DNA of 64,000 bases from CAVQBP01 sp963710745 (GTDB taxonomy: Bacteria > Bacteroidota > Ignavibacteria > Ignavibacteriales > Ignavibacteriaceae): the NCBI GenBank assembly GCA_963710745.1, contig CAVQBP010000028.1:1-64000 (forward strand), written 5' to 3'. Numbering within the stretch: the stretch's first letter is position 1; each line of letters begins with the position of its first letter. The translations under genes and the position numbers were made by a program. The notes under the pieces were generated by a model. That model was not told the DNA's origin, searched no databases, and saw nothing but the letters and a program-made list of their open reading frames with translations. Below, one piece after another: positions 33,506 through 43,672 of the stretch.

Positions 33506-35338
33506 TTATTCTACTGTAACACTTTTTGCTAAATTTCTCGGCTGGTCTACATTTAATCCTTTCTTAACCGCAATATGATAGGCCAAAAGCTGAAGCGGTA
33601 TAACCGTTAATAAAGGCATCAACATCCTGATCGTATCCGGTATTTTTATGGAATAATCGACTAGCTCGTCAATTTTATCATCATTTTCACTTGCAATAGC
33701 AATTATTTTCCCTTTTCGTGCTTTTACTTCCTGGATATTACTTATAATTTTATCATAAGTTGAATCTTTGGGTGCAATAAAAACCGCAGGCATATTATCA
33801 TCAATTAAAGCAATCGGGCCGTGCTTCATTTCAGCAGCAGGATAACCTTCTGCATGAATGTATGAAATTTCCTTTAACTTTAGTGCTCCTTCAAGAGCTA
33901 CAGGGAAATTATATCCCCTGCCTAAATAAAGAAAATTTTTCGCATCTTTAAATTGTTCAGCTATCTCTTCAATTTGATCATTTAGTTTTAATATCTGATG
34001 AATTTTATCGGGAATTTTTAACATTTCTTCCCCGATAGTTCTTCCATCTATAAGGCTCATATTTTTTCTTCGTGCAATTAATAATGTAATTAATGCAAGA
34101 ACAACAAGCTGCGATGTAAAAGCTTTTGTTGATGCAACACCTATTTCCGGTCCGGCGTGGGTATAAACTCCTGCCATACTTTCCCTTGCAATAGAGCTTC
34201 CAACCACATTACATATTCCCAGGGTCATAGCTCCTCTAATTTTTGCTTCACGCATTGCAGCAAGTGTATCGGCAGTTTCCCCGCTTTGAGTAATAAAAAA
34301 GATTGTATCATCTTTTGTAACAATCGGATTCCTGTACCTGAACTCGGATGCATACTCGACTTCAGTAGGAATCCGTGCAAACTGCTCGAACATATATTCA
34401 CCTACTAATCCAGAATGCCATGATGTACCGCAGGCAGAGATTACAATTCTTTTAGAATTCACAAGCTGTTCTTCAACATTTAATAAACCGCCGAGTTTGG
34501 AAGTTCCGGTATCCAATAATATTCTGCCCCGCATTGAATTGGCAATTGATTCGGGCTGCTCCATTATCTCTTTAAGCATGAAATGATTGTAGCCCCCTTT
34601 ATCGATTTCGTCAAGGCTCATATCAATTTCAGTTATTTCCTTTTCGATGCGGTGGTTTGTAACTGTTTTGGCAAAGAACCTGTCTTTATATACCTCAACC
34701 ATTTCACCATCTTCAAGATAAACCACCTGCTTTGTGTGTGCAAGAATTGCGGATACATCGGATGCAACAAGGTTTTCATTTTCACCGATTCCCAAAACAA
34801 GCGGAGAACCTTTACGTGCGGCAATTATTTTATCCGGTTCGTTCTGATAAATGACCGCAATTCCGTAAGTTCCTTCAACCTCTGTTAAAGCCATTCTTAC
34901 AGATTTAAATAAAGAGAATCCTTTTTTCAGGAAACTATCAATTAAGTGGGGTAAAACCTCGGAATCAGTCTCAGTAATAAATTGATAACCAAGCTTTTTT
35001 AAATTATTTCTTAAAACCTGGTAATTTTCAATTATGCCGTTATGAATGACAAAAAGATTTTTATCAGAATTAAAATGCGGATGTGCATTCACTTCGTTAG
35101 GAATACCGTGAGTAGCCCATCTTGTATGCCCTATTCCTATTGTGCTCCCGCCGTTCAGGTATTCAATTTTCTCTTCAAGTAAGGAGACTTTTCCTTTATT
35201 CTTAACAATGTACGAACCTGAGTCAGCTATTAGGGCAATACCAGCAGAATCATAGCCCCTGTATTCCAATCTTTTTAAACCATTTATGAGAATCGGGATG
35301 CAATTTTTGTTTCCAATATAGCCTACTATTCCGCACAT
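33506..35338 (-). CDS. glmS: Glutamine-fructose-6-phosphate aminotransferase (isomerising)
   Basis: The 610-residue protein begins MCGIVGYIGNKNCIPILING with the catalytic N-terminal Cys, and has the glutaminase landmarks IGHTRWATHGIPNEVNAHPH and GIIENYQ, then two SIS domains (SACGTSWHSGLVGEYMFEQF, ITQSGETADTLAAMREAKIR, EIGVASTKAFTSQL) and the C-terminal NLAKSVTVE. It converts fructose-6-P and glutamine to glucosamine-6-P, the entry to UDP-GlcNAc for wall and surface polysaccharides. Length and motifs are normal. Confidence 0.98.
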   Translation of the reverse strand: MCGIVGYIGNKNCIPILINGLKRLEYRGYDSAGIALIADSGSYIVKNKGKVSLLEEKIEYLNGGSTIGIGHTRWATHGIPNEVNAHPHFNSDKNLFVIHNGIIENYQVLRNNLKKLGYQFITETDSEVLPHLIDSFLKKGFSLFKSVRMALTEVEGTYGIAVIYQNEPDKIIAARKGSPLVLGIGENENLVASDVSAILAHTKQVVYLEDGEMVEVYKDRFFAKTVTNHRIEKEITEIDMSLDEIDKGGYNHFMLKEIMEQPESIANSMRGRILLDTGTSKLGGLLNVEEQLVNSKRIVISACGTSWHSGLVGEYMFEQFARIPTEVEYASEFRYRNPIVTKDDTIFFITQSGETADTLAAMREAKIRGAMTLGICNVVGSSIARESMAGVYTHAGPEIGVASTKAFTSQLVVLALITLLIARRKNMSLIDGRTIGEEMLKIPDKIHQILKLNDQIEEIAEQFKDAKNFLYLGRGYNFPVALEGALKLKEISYIHAEGYPAAEMKHGPIALIDDNMPAVFIAPKDSTYDKIISNIQEVKARKGKIIAIASENDDKIDELVDYSIKIPDTIRMLMPLLTVIPLQLLAYHIAVKKGLNVDQPRNLAKSVTVE

Positions 35339-35636
35339 ATTTAACCTTTATTTTATTTATTTAAAAAAGGATTAAAGAACAAAAATAATGCCCAAGAACG
35401 ATTTCATTAAAAACAAAAATAGTAATAAGAATTGAAAAAGATAAGTCTTAAAAAATTAATCCATCAATGACTTAAATTGATAATCACAGTTTAGAATAAA
35501 CTTGATAGCTGATTACCGGTATCTATCAATTTCTGATCTCTGACCTCTGATCTCTACGTAGTCTTACACCTCTATATTTTCCATCTTATATCCGGTTTCC
35601 TGAAACCGGTATCAGGCAGCAGATTACATAAACATG
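35339..35636. other. Intergenic with CCGG-type palindrome
   Basis: No gene seen. CCGGTTTC-CT-GAAACCGG (35,592-35,609) is a perfect 8-bp hairpin just beyond the C25 peptidase stop. The words TATCCGGTTTCCTG and GGTATCAGGC resemble those in the intergenic repeats near 31,830 and 55,610. Confidence 0.4.
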
Positions 35637-38600
35637 CTAATTTACCTTAGCAAGTTTACTAATAACAGATTTAACAACTCCCCCGCTTTTAGAAATCATC
35701 TTGTAAAAATAGACACCATTAGCGATTCTGTCACCGTCCTGGTCTCTGCCGTTCCAGTAAATTTTATTAAACCCGATTTGTAATTCTGAAGAGGGGATAG
35801 AGATATCTCTTATTAATCTACCTGCTACAGTATAAATTTTTATCATAAATTCTTCAGGAACATTCATCCCGTGTAATTCAAATGTAAAATACGTATCATT
35901 CTGGAATGGATTGGGATAGTTAAAAACGTTTACCAGATCAGGGTTTTTATAAACATTGAAAATCAATTTTAAACCGGCCGAATCCGACAAATTGCCTGAA
36001 GCATCCTTTGCATAAATCTGCAGCGTATTCTGTCCTTCGGGAAGCTCCGGCTTCCATTCAATCTGCATTTCTGAATTCGGATAAGGCTGCAAAGTTATAT
36101 TCACATCCTTGTTCGAATAAATAAACGGGTCTCCATTGAAATAAATTATAAATAAATTAGTATCAAGCGGAAGCGGGTTATTATCCTTCAATGTAATTAG
36201 AATATCCGGTTTATAAGGAACAACATCGCCATTTACTATTTCCCTGCCGTCGAATGTTACTGATACAGCAGGTTTTACAGAATCCCTGATCACAAAAAAG
36301 CTTTTTTCTGCACTATTATTATAAGTGAAAAATTCCGTTTCTTTTAAAGAAGCCGCAGCCGAAACCTTATGGTATTTACCTCCGGCTAAATTAGTTGAAG
36401 GGAATTCCCTGTATATATTTACAAAACTATCCGCAGGAATATTAACTGTGGTTGAATAGAACTCTGTATTATCCAGATAAAGCTTAATAAGTGTGCTATC
36501 CGCTTTTGTATTCCCTATATTCTGGACTTTCAGGCTGACACTATTACTTAAACCATATTCCAGTGAATCAGATGCAACAGACATATTCTTATCAATCAAT
36601 AAAATTTCAGGAGGAGTTTCATATGCTACATTAACATTCTTCAGCCAGATTAGATCTGCAGGATCATTGGCTGAGTCACTTAAAATAATTTTCATTTTCA
36701 GATATTCATACTTCCGCGGATCAATACTGCTGATAGAAAAATCTGTATTACTGTTTTTATATAAAGTATCAAGTGATTTAGTGTTTTTATCCAATCCAAG
36801 AACAAGCATATTAGTATGTCCCGCAGATCCGTTTTTATCAACTTCATAGGTTACTTTATCCCAATTTAAAGCCGGTCCTATTAAAGGAGTTGTAATCGTT
36901 CCTGCATCATCAGTATAGTTACCTGCATACACAGTAATCTTTGGTGAATAACTGCCGCTGCTTCGAAAAACTGAAGCATAGACTAGGTTATTTACTTTAT
37001 CATAACACCATGAATAAAAACCTTGAAAAGGATTTCGAGTAAACCACTCTTCTTCAAAAGAACCATTTGATAAATTATATCTTCGCATAAAGCCGGATTC
37101 ATAATTTTCGTAAGCAAATAAATAGCCGTCTGCAACAAAAAAGCTGGTAAAACCGATATAGCTGGTTCCGGAAAGGACTAAATCCTCTCCAACTTTTTTC
37201 CAGTTATTTTCCGGTTCTAAAGTTCTCAAAGTATATTTTCTATCTCCAAGGCTGTCAACAATACTTAAACTATAAACATATTTTCCGTCTGATGATAAAT
37301 AAAAAGTATTACCAGTATTACTCAGATTTTCTCTTAATAATCCTGAAGGGATAAATACCGTATCTACCAATCCCTGTTCAGGTGAAACTTTTAGTAATTT
37401 ATTTATTTCACCAAATGGGACATAAATATATCCGTTATAATAACAATATTGATTTCTAATTATATCATAAAAGTTCGGTATTTCACCATACAGTTCTCCC
37501 TTTACAGTTCCATTTTTTCCGGTACCCATTTTATAAATATGCGACCTGCCTGTATGATTGTAAAAAGCTGCGTAATAAGAAATTTGAGCAAAATAAATGT
37601 AAGTACCATCGGAAGTGATGCATGATAATCCGACTGAATCTAAGACAGGATAGTTAACATTTATATCTTCAAGAAACTTATTATCGGCTGGTCTTGGCGG
37701 CAAAACATTTTTATTCAGCTCAAGACTATTCTTAGTGTTCGAATAATTAATGTTGTAAGTTTCTAAACTTTTAAGCAACTTGTTTTCAGTATAATAACCA
37801 ATTTTGGGCTGAGACAATATTGATAAACTACGTGTTGTGCTCCAGCTTCCTGTATCTCCTTTGCTGTCTTTAGTTCTTGTTCTCCAGAAATAATAACCAT
37901 TCTGAAGCTGTGGTGACTGCCATTTTAGTGTTCCATCTTTGGGCTGGACTTCAGTTGATACAAGCTGCGGAGAATTAAAATTTAATGAGGTATCAATTTC
38001 AATAATATATGAAACATTCTGTTTTATATATTCACCCACATCGGAAAATAGAAAACTGACATTCGGTTTGCTGGTAGTAAATCCGTCAATGGGATATACT
38101 ATATCAGGCTGTCCCAAATTAAATATGTAAACAGATCGACTGGCAGTGTTATCCGAATAATCATTTTCCGGAACTTTCTGATCTCCGTTTACTTCCAGCC
38201 GGAAGTTTATATTCCCCGTTAATTTCGGGGTCCAGTTAAATATTACAGAATCATTTTCACCAAAACTCTGCCTGTAAATATTTTTTAATACGAAGGAAGT
38301 ATCATTTGATGAGACTGTTAATTTTACATTTACACTGTCCTGCGGAAAAACTCTGCCCAAATTATGGAGTCTCAACTTTACAGTTACTTCCTGCCCGGAT
38401 GCAGGGTACTGAGGAGAGAATACTATATCTTCCGGTTTTTCTGAAAAATCGGGTTGTTTTGGTAATACCAGTTCTAAAGCCGGATCGCCCAGGAGTGTTA
38501 ATAGCGCAATATGATCACGAGTAAATGGATCTGAAGCGTCGAACAAGAATGAAGATTTCGCATCCAATATTGCATCACCTACAACATATGTCTTATTTGT

Positions 38601-41360
38601 AAAAATTTGATGAAAAACCTCATCATTTATGGCAAGTCCGTAATCCCAAAAGGTAATACCGGTATGTCCCCAAAATCCGATTGCTCCTTTGCCGGGCACT
38701 TTATTAAATTGTTCTCCGAAAACATCCTGATTATCAAAGTGTGCAGTATAACATGTAACGCTAAAGATCATTGGTAATCGTCCACTGTTTTCCAACTGAT
38801 AAATATCATCATTAAGAAACACAAGATCCCATTGATATCCGCCTCCGTGCCCGTAATAATTAACTATCACACAGCCGCTGTCTATCTTCTGCCTTATATC
38901 AGGACCTTCACCTTTAAAGGGTATTTGTTCAGCATTAACAGGGTATCTGAATACTTTACTTGTTGTGTAACCCTGCGGTATTATAAATTCATTCTGCAGG
39001 TATAATTCTTCACCGTTAAAATTAAAGAAATTTTCGTCAGAGGCGTCGCTTCCACCTCCGATCAATAATACATTTTGTTTCCATTGCTTCCCTTTATCAG
39101 CAGGATAATTAATAATCTTATTAACTAATACATTTGCTTCATCAAGAGTTTCACAGGAAAGCCTTCCAATTGCGGCATCGGGAAAAACATCATTACCGGA
39201 AACAGCAACAAAATTATTATCAGCCACCGCCTGGCCGTACCTTTCCTGCTGATAAGGAATTGAAGGTATATAGTTCTTACGGCTTGAGGAAAGAAGATGC
39301 CTGTAATCATAGCTCATATCTCCCATCAAAGCAACATATGCCGGAGGAGCTCCATTCCAATTATCAAAAGCATATTTAAAAAAATCTTTAATTGCATAAG
39401 GATCCAATAAGCCGTTTGAAAACTCATCATAAATATTCATAACATTCACAACTTTTACCCTGGGATCTGTATACCCTTCAAGATGCTGGGATCGATAAGC
39501 GGCAAGTTTGTTTGCAGCTTCCAAAAAATCAGGATAAGTAATAATCAAATAATCGGCACCATTTACAGTATTTCTTAAATCGGAAGGGATATCTTTTACA
39601 ATGGAATCCGGTGAAAGAAAATAATCATTTGAAACACAAAAATATTCTGTTTTTTCGTTAATATTATCATTAAATAAAACTGTTCCTGATGTATCATTTA
39701 TAATTTCAGGGTTTAAAATCATATCACCTCTTTGAGGGATATAAATTTTCATATTACCCTGCTGCCAGTTGGTTATACTGTAAGTACTAGTTCCAGTTAC
39801 CCCATAGGAACTTTCAAAAATCAAATTATTTTGGTCAGCTTTTAATTGCCTCCTATATTCCAGTTCAAACCAATTAATTCTCAGCACATCACTATTATTT
39901 TGTGTGCTGCCGTCTGTTTCTACTTGAAATTCATTCTGAGATAATAATTGAATCCCATTGATGCCGGCAGAAAATATCGTATCATGAATTATGTCCGTTT
40001 GATATCTTAGTCCCGACCACTTAACCGCATCAACTGGTTTTCCATTTATTAAAACTTTAGCATAATGATTTTCTTTAGGATCAGAATAAGTTGTTTGACC
40101 TTGCAGGGATGTACGAATAATAATTTTATTTGAATCAGCAGCCCTATTTTTAATTGCAGGTAACTGTACTCTAAATATATCGTTTGCAACTCCATTTGAA
40201 CCGTCTGCACCACCCCAAAACCAAAAATCCCTGTTCCCGTCAGCCGCATACCCCAGCCTTTCATACAAAGAATCTTTTTCATAATGAACAGTATAAAGAG
40301 TACTTTCAATCTTTTTATTTATCAAATGCGGAAATCCGTCAATTATCCTGAAAGTATCGGGAGGAGTATCACTCTCATATGAAAACCAGTAAACATTATC
40401 TAGATTATAAATATTCTGAGAGCAATTAGGAGAAGCTTTCGGAGGATAGCCGGCAAACTGAATATAATCACCTGAATTAAAGTTCCCGTCCCCTCCATCA
40501 TGAATTTCAATCGGAATATCTTCTCCCTCATTTAAAATTTCCAGTTTAGAACTCGGGACACCTCCGCTGATTGGAATTCCTGCTGAAATTAACTGCTCAA
40601 AGGTTAACCTGTAAATACCTTTTTCCTTTAGAAATATCTTGTAATAATTTTTTGCAGGATCATACCAATATGATGAAGCAGTTTTCTGAAGTGTAATACC
40701 CGTGAAAGGTTTTGATATCCAGTTCAAAGCCTGATCATAGTTTACAACAGAAGCTTTCAAAAAATTTTCGGTAAACGTATCATGAACATTTTTACCCGGC
40801 AATCCTTTACTATTGTAATTAATTTTTAAGACAATTTTTTTATTGAAGACCAGCATTCTGCTGACAGGATTAAACTGGTATGGAGAAACTTCCAGGGAAA
40901 CAATCCTGGCAAACCTCATTGTATACGGCTTATTAAACTGCGCCACTGAGAGTGGGAAAAAATTGTTGGAGTTATATATTCTCTCGTTAAGCTTGCTTAC
41001 ATCAAGTTTTGTAACCGCAGGATCATTCTCGGGAACTGGTATTATAAATTTATTGGAATAGCTGCTTTTTTCTATGTTTAGTATACTTATTTGAGGATTT
41101 GAGTTATTTGGAATTCCTAAATTTATTACAACTCCCGGCAGCCAGGGATCTCCAATCGCCCTGACTCCGTTGCTTTTACCGGATATATAATTAAAATTTT
41201 TATTGTCAATTACAGTATCTCTTACCGTAAAAGAATTCAGAAAATTAAATTCAATCTTAATATACTCTGATGTAGATTCTAAAACCTTGTAATTCTGTGC
41301 AAAAACAGGAATTGTAAACAATAATATGAGGAGTAAATATCTATAAATCTTCACAGGCAT
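35637..41360 (-). CDS. Giant C25 (gingipain/PorU-type) cysteine peptidase with T9SS sorting domain
   Basis: I choose ATG at 41,360 (MPVKIYRYLLLILLFTIPVF, a good signal peptide); a TTG six codons earlier is possible. The 1,907-residue protein has a C25 propeptide-like beta region, the peptidase domain with catalytic His838 (NYYGHGGGYQWDL) and Cys870 (FSVTCYTAHFD), a CARDB-like segment after it (PASGQEVTVKLRLHNLGRVF), a middle part of unclear fold and a FlgD-like C-terminus (IYWNGRDQDGDRIANGVYFY). PorU, the T9SS sortase that trims sorting domains and attaches A-LPS, belongs to this family but is shorter (about 1,100-1,200). It may be PorU extended by extra domains or another exported C25 peptidase. 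Confidence 0.85.
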   Translation of the reverse strand: MPVKIYRYLLLILLFTIPVFAQNYKVLESTSEYIKIEFNFLNSFTVRDTVIDNKNFNYISGKSNGVRAIGDPWLPGVVINLGIPNNSNPQISILNIEKSSYSNKFIIPVPENDPAVTKLDVSKLNERIYNSNNFFPLSVAQFNKPYTMRFARIVSLEVSPYQFNPVSRMLVFNKKIVLKINYNSKGLPGKNVHDTFTENFLKASVVNYDQALNWISKPFTGITLQKTASSYWYDPAKNYYKIFLKEKGIYRLTFEQLISAGIPISGGVPSSKLEILNEGEDIPIEIHDGGDGNFNSGDYIQFAGYPPKASPNCSQNIYNLDNVYWFSYESDTPPDTFRIIDGFPHLINKKIESTLYTVHYEKDSLYERLGYAADGNRDFWFWGGADGSNGVANDIFRVQLPAIKNRAADSNKIIIRTSLQGQTTYSDPKENHYAKVLINGKPVDAVKWSGLRYQTDIIHDTIFSAGINGIQLLSQNEFQVETDGSTQNNSDVLRINWFELEYRRQLKADQNNLIFESSYGVTGTSTYSITNWQQGNMKIYIPQRGDMILNPEIINDTSGTVLFNDNINEKTEYFCVSNDYFLSPDSIVKDIPSDLRNTVNGADYLIITYPDFLEAANKLAAYRSQHLEGYTDPRVKVVNVMNIYDEFSNGLLDPYAIKDFFKYAFDNWNGAPPAYVALMGDMSYDYRHLLSSSRKNYIPSIPYQQERYGQAVADNNFVAVSGNDVFPDAAIGRLSCETLDEANVLVNKIINYPADKGKQWKQNVLLIGGGSDASDENFFNFNGEELYLQNEFIIPQGYTTSKVFRYPVNAEQIPFKGEGPDIRQKIDSGCVIVNYYGHGGGYQWDLVFLNDDIYQLENSGRLPMIFSVTCYTAHFDNQDVFGEQFNKVPGKGAIGFWGHTGITFWDYGLAINDEVFHQIFTNKTYVVGDAILDAKSSFLFDASDPFTRDHIALLTLLGDPALELVLPKQPDFSEKPEDIVFSPQYPASGQEVTVKLRLHNLGRVFPQDSVNVKLTVSSNDTSFVLKNIYRQSFGENDSVIFNWTPKLTGNINFRLEVNGDQKVPENDYSDNTASRSVYIFNLGQPDIVYPIDGFTTSKPNVSFLFSDVGEYIKQNVSYIIEIDTSLNFNSPQLVSTEVQPKDGTLKWQSPQLQNGYYFWRTRTKDSKGDTGSWSTTRSLSILSQPKIGYYTENKLLKSLETYNINYSNTKNSLELNKNVLPPRPADNKFLEDINVNYPVLDSVGLSCITSDGTYIYFAQISYYAAFYNHTGRSHIYKMGTGKNGTVKGELYGEIPNFYDIIRNQYCYYNGYIYVPFGEINKLLKVSPEQGLVDTVFIPSGLLRENLSNTGNTFYLSSDGKYVYSLSIVDSLGDRKYTLRTLEPENNWKKVGEDLVLSGTSYIGFTSFFVADGYLFAYENYESGFMRRYNLSNGSFEEEWFTRNPFQGFYSWCYDKVNNLVYASVFRSSGSYSPKITVYAGNYTDDAGTITTPLIGPALNWDKVTYEVDKNGSAGHTNMLVLGLDKNTKSLDTLYKNSNTDFSISSIDPRKYEYLKMKIILSDSANDPADLIWLKNVNVAYETPPEILLIDKNMSVASDSLEYGLSNSVSLKVQNIGNTKADSTLIKLYLDNTEFYSTTVNIPADSFVNIYREFPSTNLAGGKYHKVSAAASLKETEFFTYNNSAEKSFFVIRDSVKPAVSVTFDGREIVNGDVVPYKPDILITLKDNNPLPLDTNLFIIYFNGDPFIYSNKDVNITLQPYPNSEMQIEWKPELPEGQNTLQIYAKDASGNLSDSAGLKLIFNVYKNPDLVNVFNYPNPFQNDTYFTFELHGMNVPEEFMIKIYTVAGRLIRDISIPSSELQIGFNKIYWNGRDQDGDRIANGVYFYKMISKSGGVVKSVISKLAKVN

Positions 41361-41568
41361 CAAAAAATTTTTGGTCAAACTTAGAATATTGAAACCGATT
41401 ATTCAAGGTTAAAAAAATCCCTAAACCCGCATAAAATAATATGATAGAAGACCGATTTAACTCTTTCCTGCCGGCAGGGGAATGACAGATTAGAACAGAT
41501 CAAAACAAATTTCTCTTATACTTCTAAAAACAATCATAATCTTCACTGCATTAAAAAAAATTCCAATT

Positions 41569-43284
41569 CTACTCAAATGATAATCTTACAGATGCAGAAA
41601 GCAGGTTGTTCGTTGTATTTAAACTGCCGGCTGCTCTGTTTTTATATTGATATGTTAAATTACCGAAAAAGCCATAAAGAAATTCGTAGTTGAGAGATAC
41701 TGTAAATATATCCGTCCGCTCTCTTTCACCATCAAGGAGGTTCGCAAACTCTGAATCATAAATAGTTAAATTCTGAAAAACGTCGCCGCCGACATTTCTA
41801 ATCAAATCTCCCTCCGAATTATAGATATTATTGCCGTGTAATTCATGACTGAAATTCATCCGCGCATAAAGCTCACGAGAAAACCTGTAATCAATCTCAG
41901 CAGAGAACAGGGTTGAATTCGGCTGGATATTCGGACTAAGCAAGTAGCCGTTGTTTGTGTATGTTAAAGCTCCTTTTAATCCGGGGTGGGAAAATATATA
42001 AGGTCTTATCTGAATATACTCCAGCTTAACTACAAGATCATTTATAAGCAGCGGATCGGTTATAATAGCTCCGGCCTGCCAGGCAGTTCCGTTATTACTT
42101 CCGTTCCATTCACCTTTTGATAGTCTTTTAAAATTTAAATCATCGAAAATAATGGAAGAGTTTATTTCAAATCCGTTAGTAATCAGATATCTTCCGTCAA
42201 AAGAAAGGAATGAATTATCCAGATCATTCAAACTGCGCTGAGCAGATTCGAAAAACAAAAACGGGGTAAGATACGCTGCTTCTACGGGGCGGTTCGAATA
42301 AATAATCATCTGGGTAATCCCCAATGATAATTTATTTCCCGGGCTGAATCCCAGCCTGCTCATAGCAATATATTTTGAACCTTTATTCTTAAAGTTTTCT
42401 CCAGCTGCAGAATCAATCGTGGTAAAAGTCGGCTTTTGTACCAACCATCCATGAAGAAAATTATATGAAAGACTTTTATACGAAATATTAAATCTGATAA
42501 AATCAAAAGGAGGCGGATTATTTGAAAGCACCATCCTGTTTATATAACCTGTTCCCCACAATACTCTTTCCCTGCCGAGTTCAAAACTAGCAATCCCCTT
42601 TTCCAGCCTGACATAACCTTCAGTGTAAGGAAAATAATTAATTTTAGTATTATTGAAAGTATAACTTTGTGCAACCTCCTGGTCAAGATCTGCAACGTCG
42701 CGGTTACCCAAAACCGTACCGTTTGAACCTAACAAATAAAATCCAAGCCACTCGTCATAACTCCCCCGGATAGTTCCGCCGATATTTAAGAGAGAAGCGT
42801 TATTTTTATAAAAGCTTGAAGATAAATATTTATATTCCACGATTGGATTAACATAAAAACTGATATCCTTATCATTGTAACTGTACAAATGCTTTTCAGA
42901 ATCTGCAAATAAATTCTTTGAAAAATCGGATGAGAAATTATCAAAAATGCTTGATGAAACCGAGCTGTCAGATTGAATTAAAGAAACCTGTCTTTCTTCA
43001 TAATAATTTAGCTTTTCTTTTAACCTTTCCAGGTATTCCCTGTCTGTTTCGCTTATTAGAACTTTCTTTGCATCTATCTGCTCCAGGGCTTCCAGAACTT
43101 TTTTCCTTGATAGAGGAAGAATTATATCACTGTAGTTATGCAATATCCCCTGAACCTGCATCTGCTTTAAAAAGGCATAAACAGGATTATTAGCCGGAAC
43201 ATTATCAACCTGTGCAGTTATATCGCCGAGAAATAATAGAAAGGCAATGGTCAAATAAACGAAGAGATTATTTAATTTTTTCAT
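41569..43284 (-). CDS. Wzi-like outer-membrane capsule assembly protein
   Basis: The 571-residue protein has a signal peptide (LFVYLTIAFLLFLGDITAQV), an N-terminal helical part (LKQMQVQGILHNYSDIILPL) and a long beta-barrel ending VRLSFE, with the final Phe/aromatic expected for outer-membrane insertion. The segment FELGRERVLWGTGYINRMVL and SNNPPPFDFIRFNIS match the Wzi style, which helps hold capsule or exopolysaccharide at the surface. It lies just before the polysaccharide locus, on the same strand. Confidence 0.75.
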   Translation of the reverse strand: MKKLNNLFVYLTIAFLLFLGDITAQVDNVPANNPVYAFLKQMQVQGILHNYSDIILPLSRKKVLEALEQIDAKKVLISETDREYLERLKEKLNYYEERQVSLIQSDSSVSSSIFDNFSSDFSKNLFADSEKHLYSYNDKDISFYVNPIVEYKYLSSSFYKNNASLLNIGGTIRGSYDEWLGFYLLGSNGTVLGNRDVADLDQEVAQSYTFNNTKINYFPYTEGYVRLEKGIASFELGRERVLWGTGYINRMVLSNNPPPFDFIRFNISYKSLSYNFLHGWLVQKPTFTTIDSAAGENFKNKGSKYIAMSRLGFSPGNKLSLGITQMIIYSNRPVEAAYLTPFLFFESAQRSLNDLDNSFLSFDGRYLITNGFEINSSIIFDDLNFKRLSKGEWNGSNNGTAWQAGAIITDPLLINDLVVKLEYIQIRPYIFSHPGLKGALTYTNNGYLLSPNIQPNSTLFSAEIDYRFSRELYARMNFSHELHGNNIYNSEGDLIRNVGGDVFQNLTIYDSEFANLLDGERERTDIFTVSLNYEFLYGFFGNLTYQYKNRAAGSLNTTNNLLSASVRLSFE

Positions 43285-43672
43285 CCTGCAATATTAATCA
43301 AATGGGAAGAAAAATAATACCTGGATATTAAAATATTTTGAGTTTCAAATTTATTACAAGGTGCAAAAAATAATACTCCTGATTTTCTTTCCTGCAATTA
43401 CAGGGAAAGGTTATGGACTAAACAGGTGCAGGGGATGAAAATTTTCATCCCCTACATGGTACCTATATAATTTGTTATTAAATAATTGTTTTAATTGACA
43501 GGTTGTTCATTAGCAGTTTATCGAAGTATGACATTTAATCGTTGACCAATCTTCGGTAAGCTTAAACTGACAGATTTTGTAACCGTTTTTCATTTATCCT
43601 TTTTTTAAATCACCATAATATATTATAGTGTTAACCTTTAAAAGGAAGGATCCATTTATTTCTATAGCAATC
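43285..43672. other. Intergenic, no gene recognised
   Basis: 388 bases between the dehydratase stop and the Wzi-like start. A weak repeat, GGATGAAAATTTTCATCC at about 43,433-43,450, is a perfect palindrome that could be a hairpin. No ORF with a ribosome site is seen. A promoter for the Wzi-like gene is likely here but not identifiable. Confidence 0.4.

Noticed and set aside
36493..36849. 118-codon plus-strand ORF inside the C25 peptidase gene
   Set aside because: Antisense shadow frame with no signal of its own.
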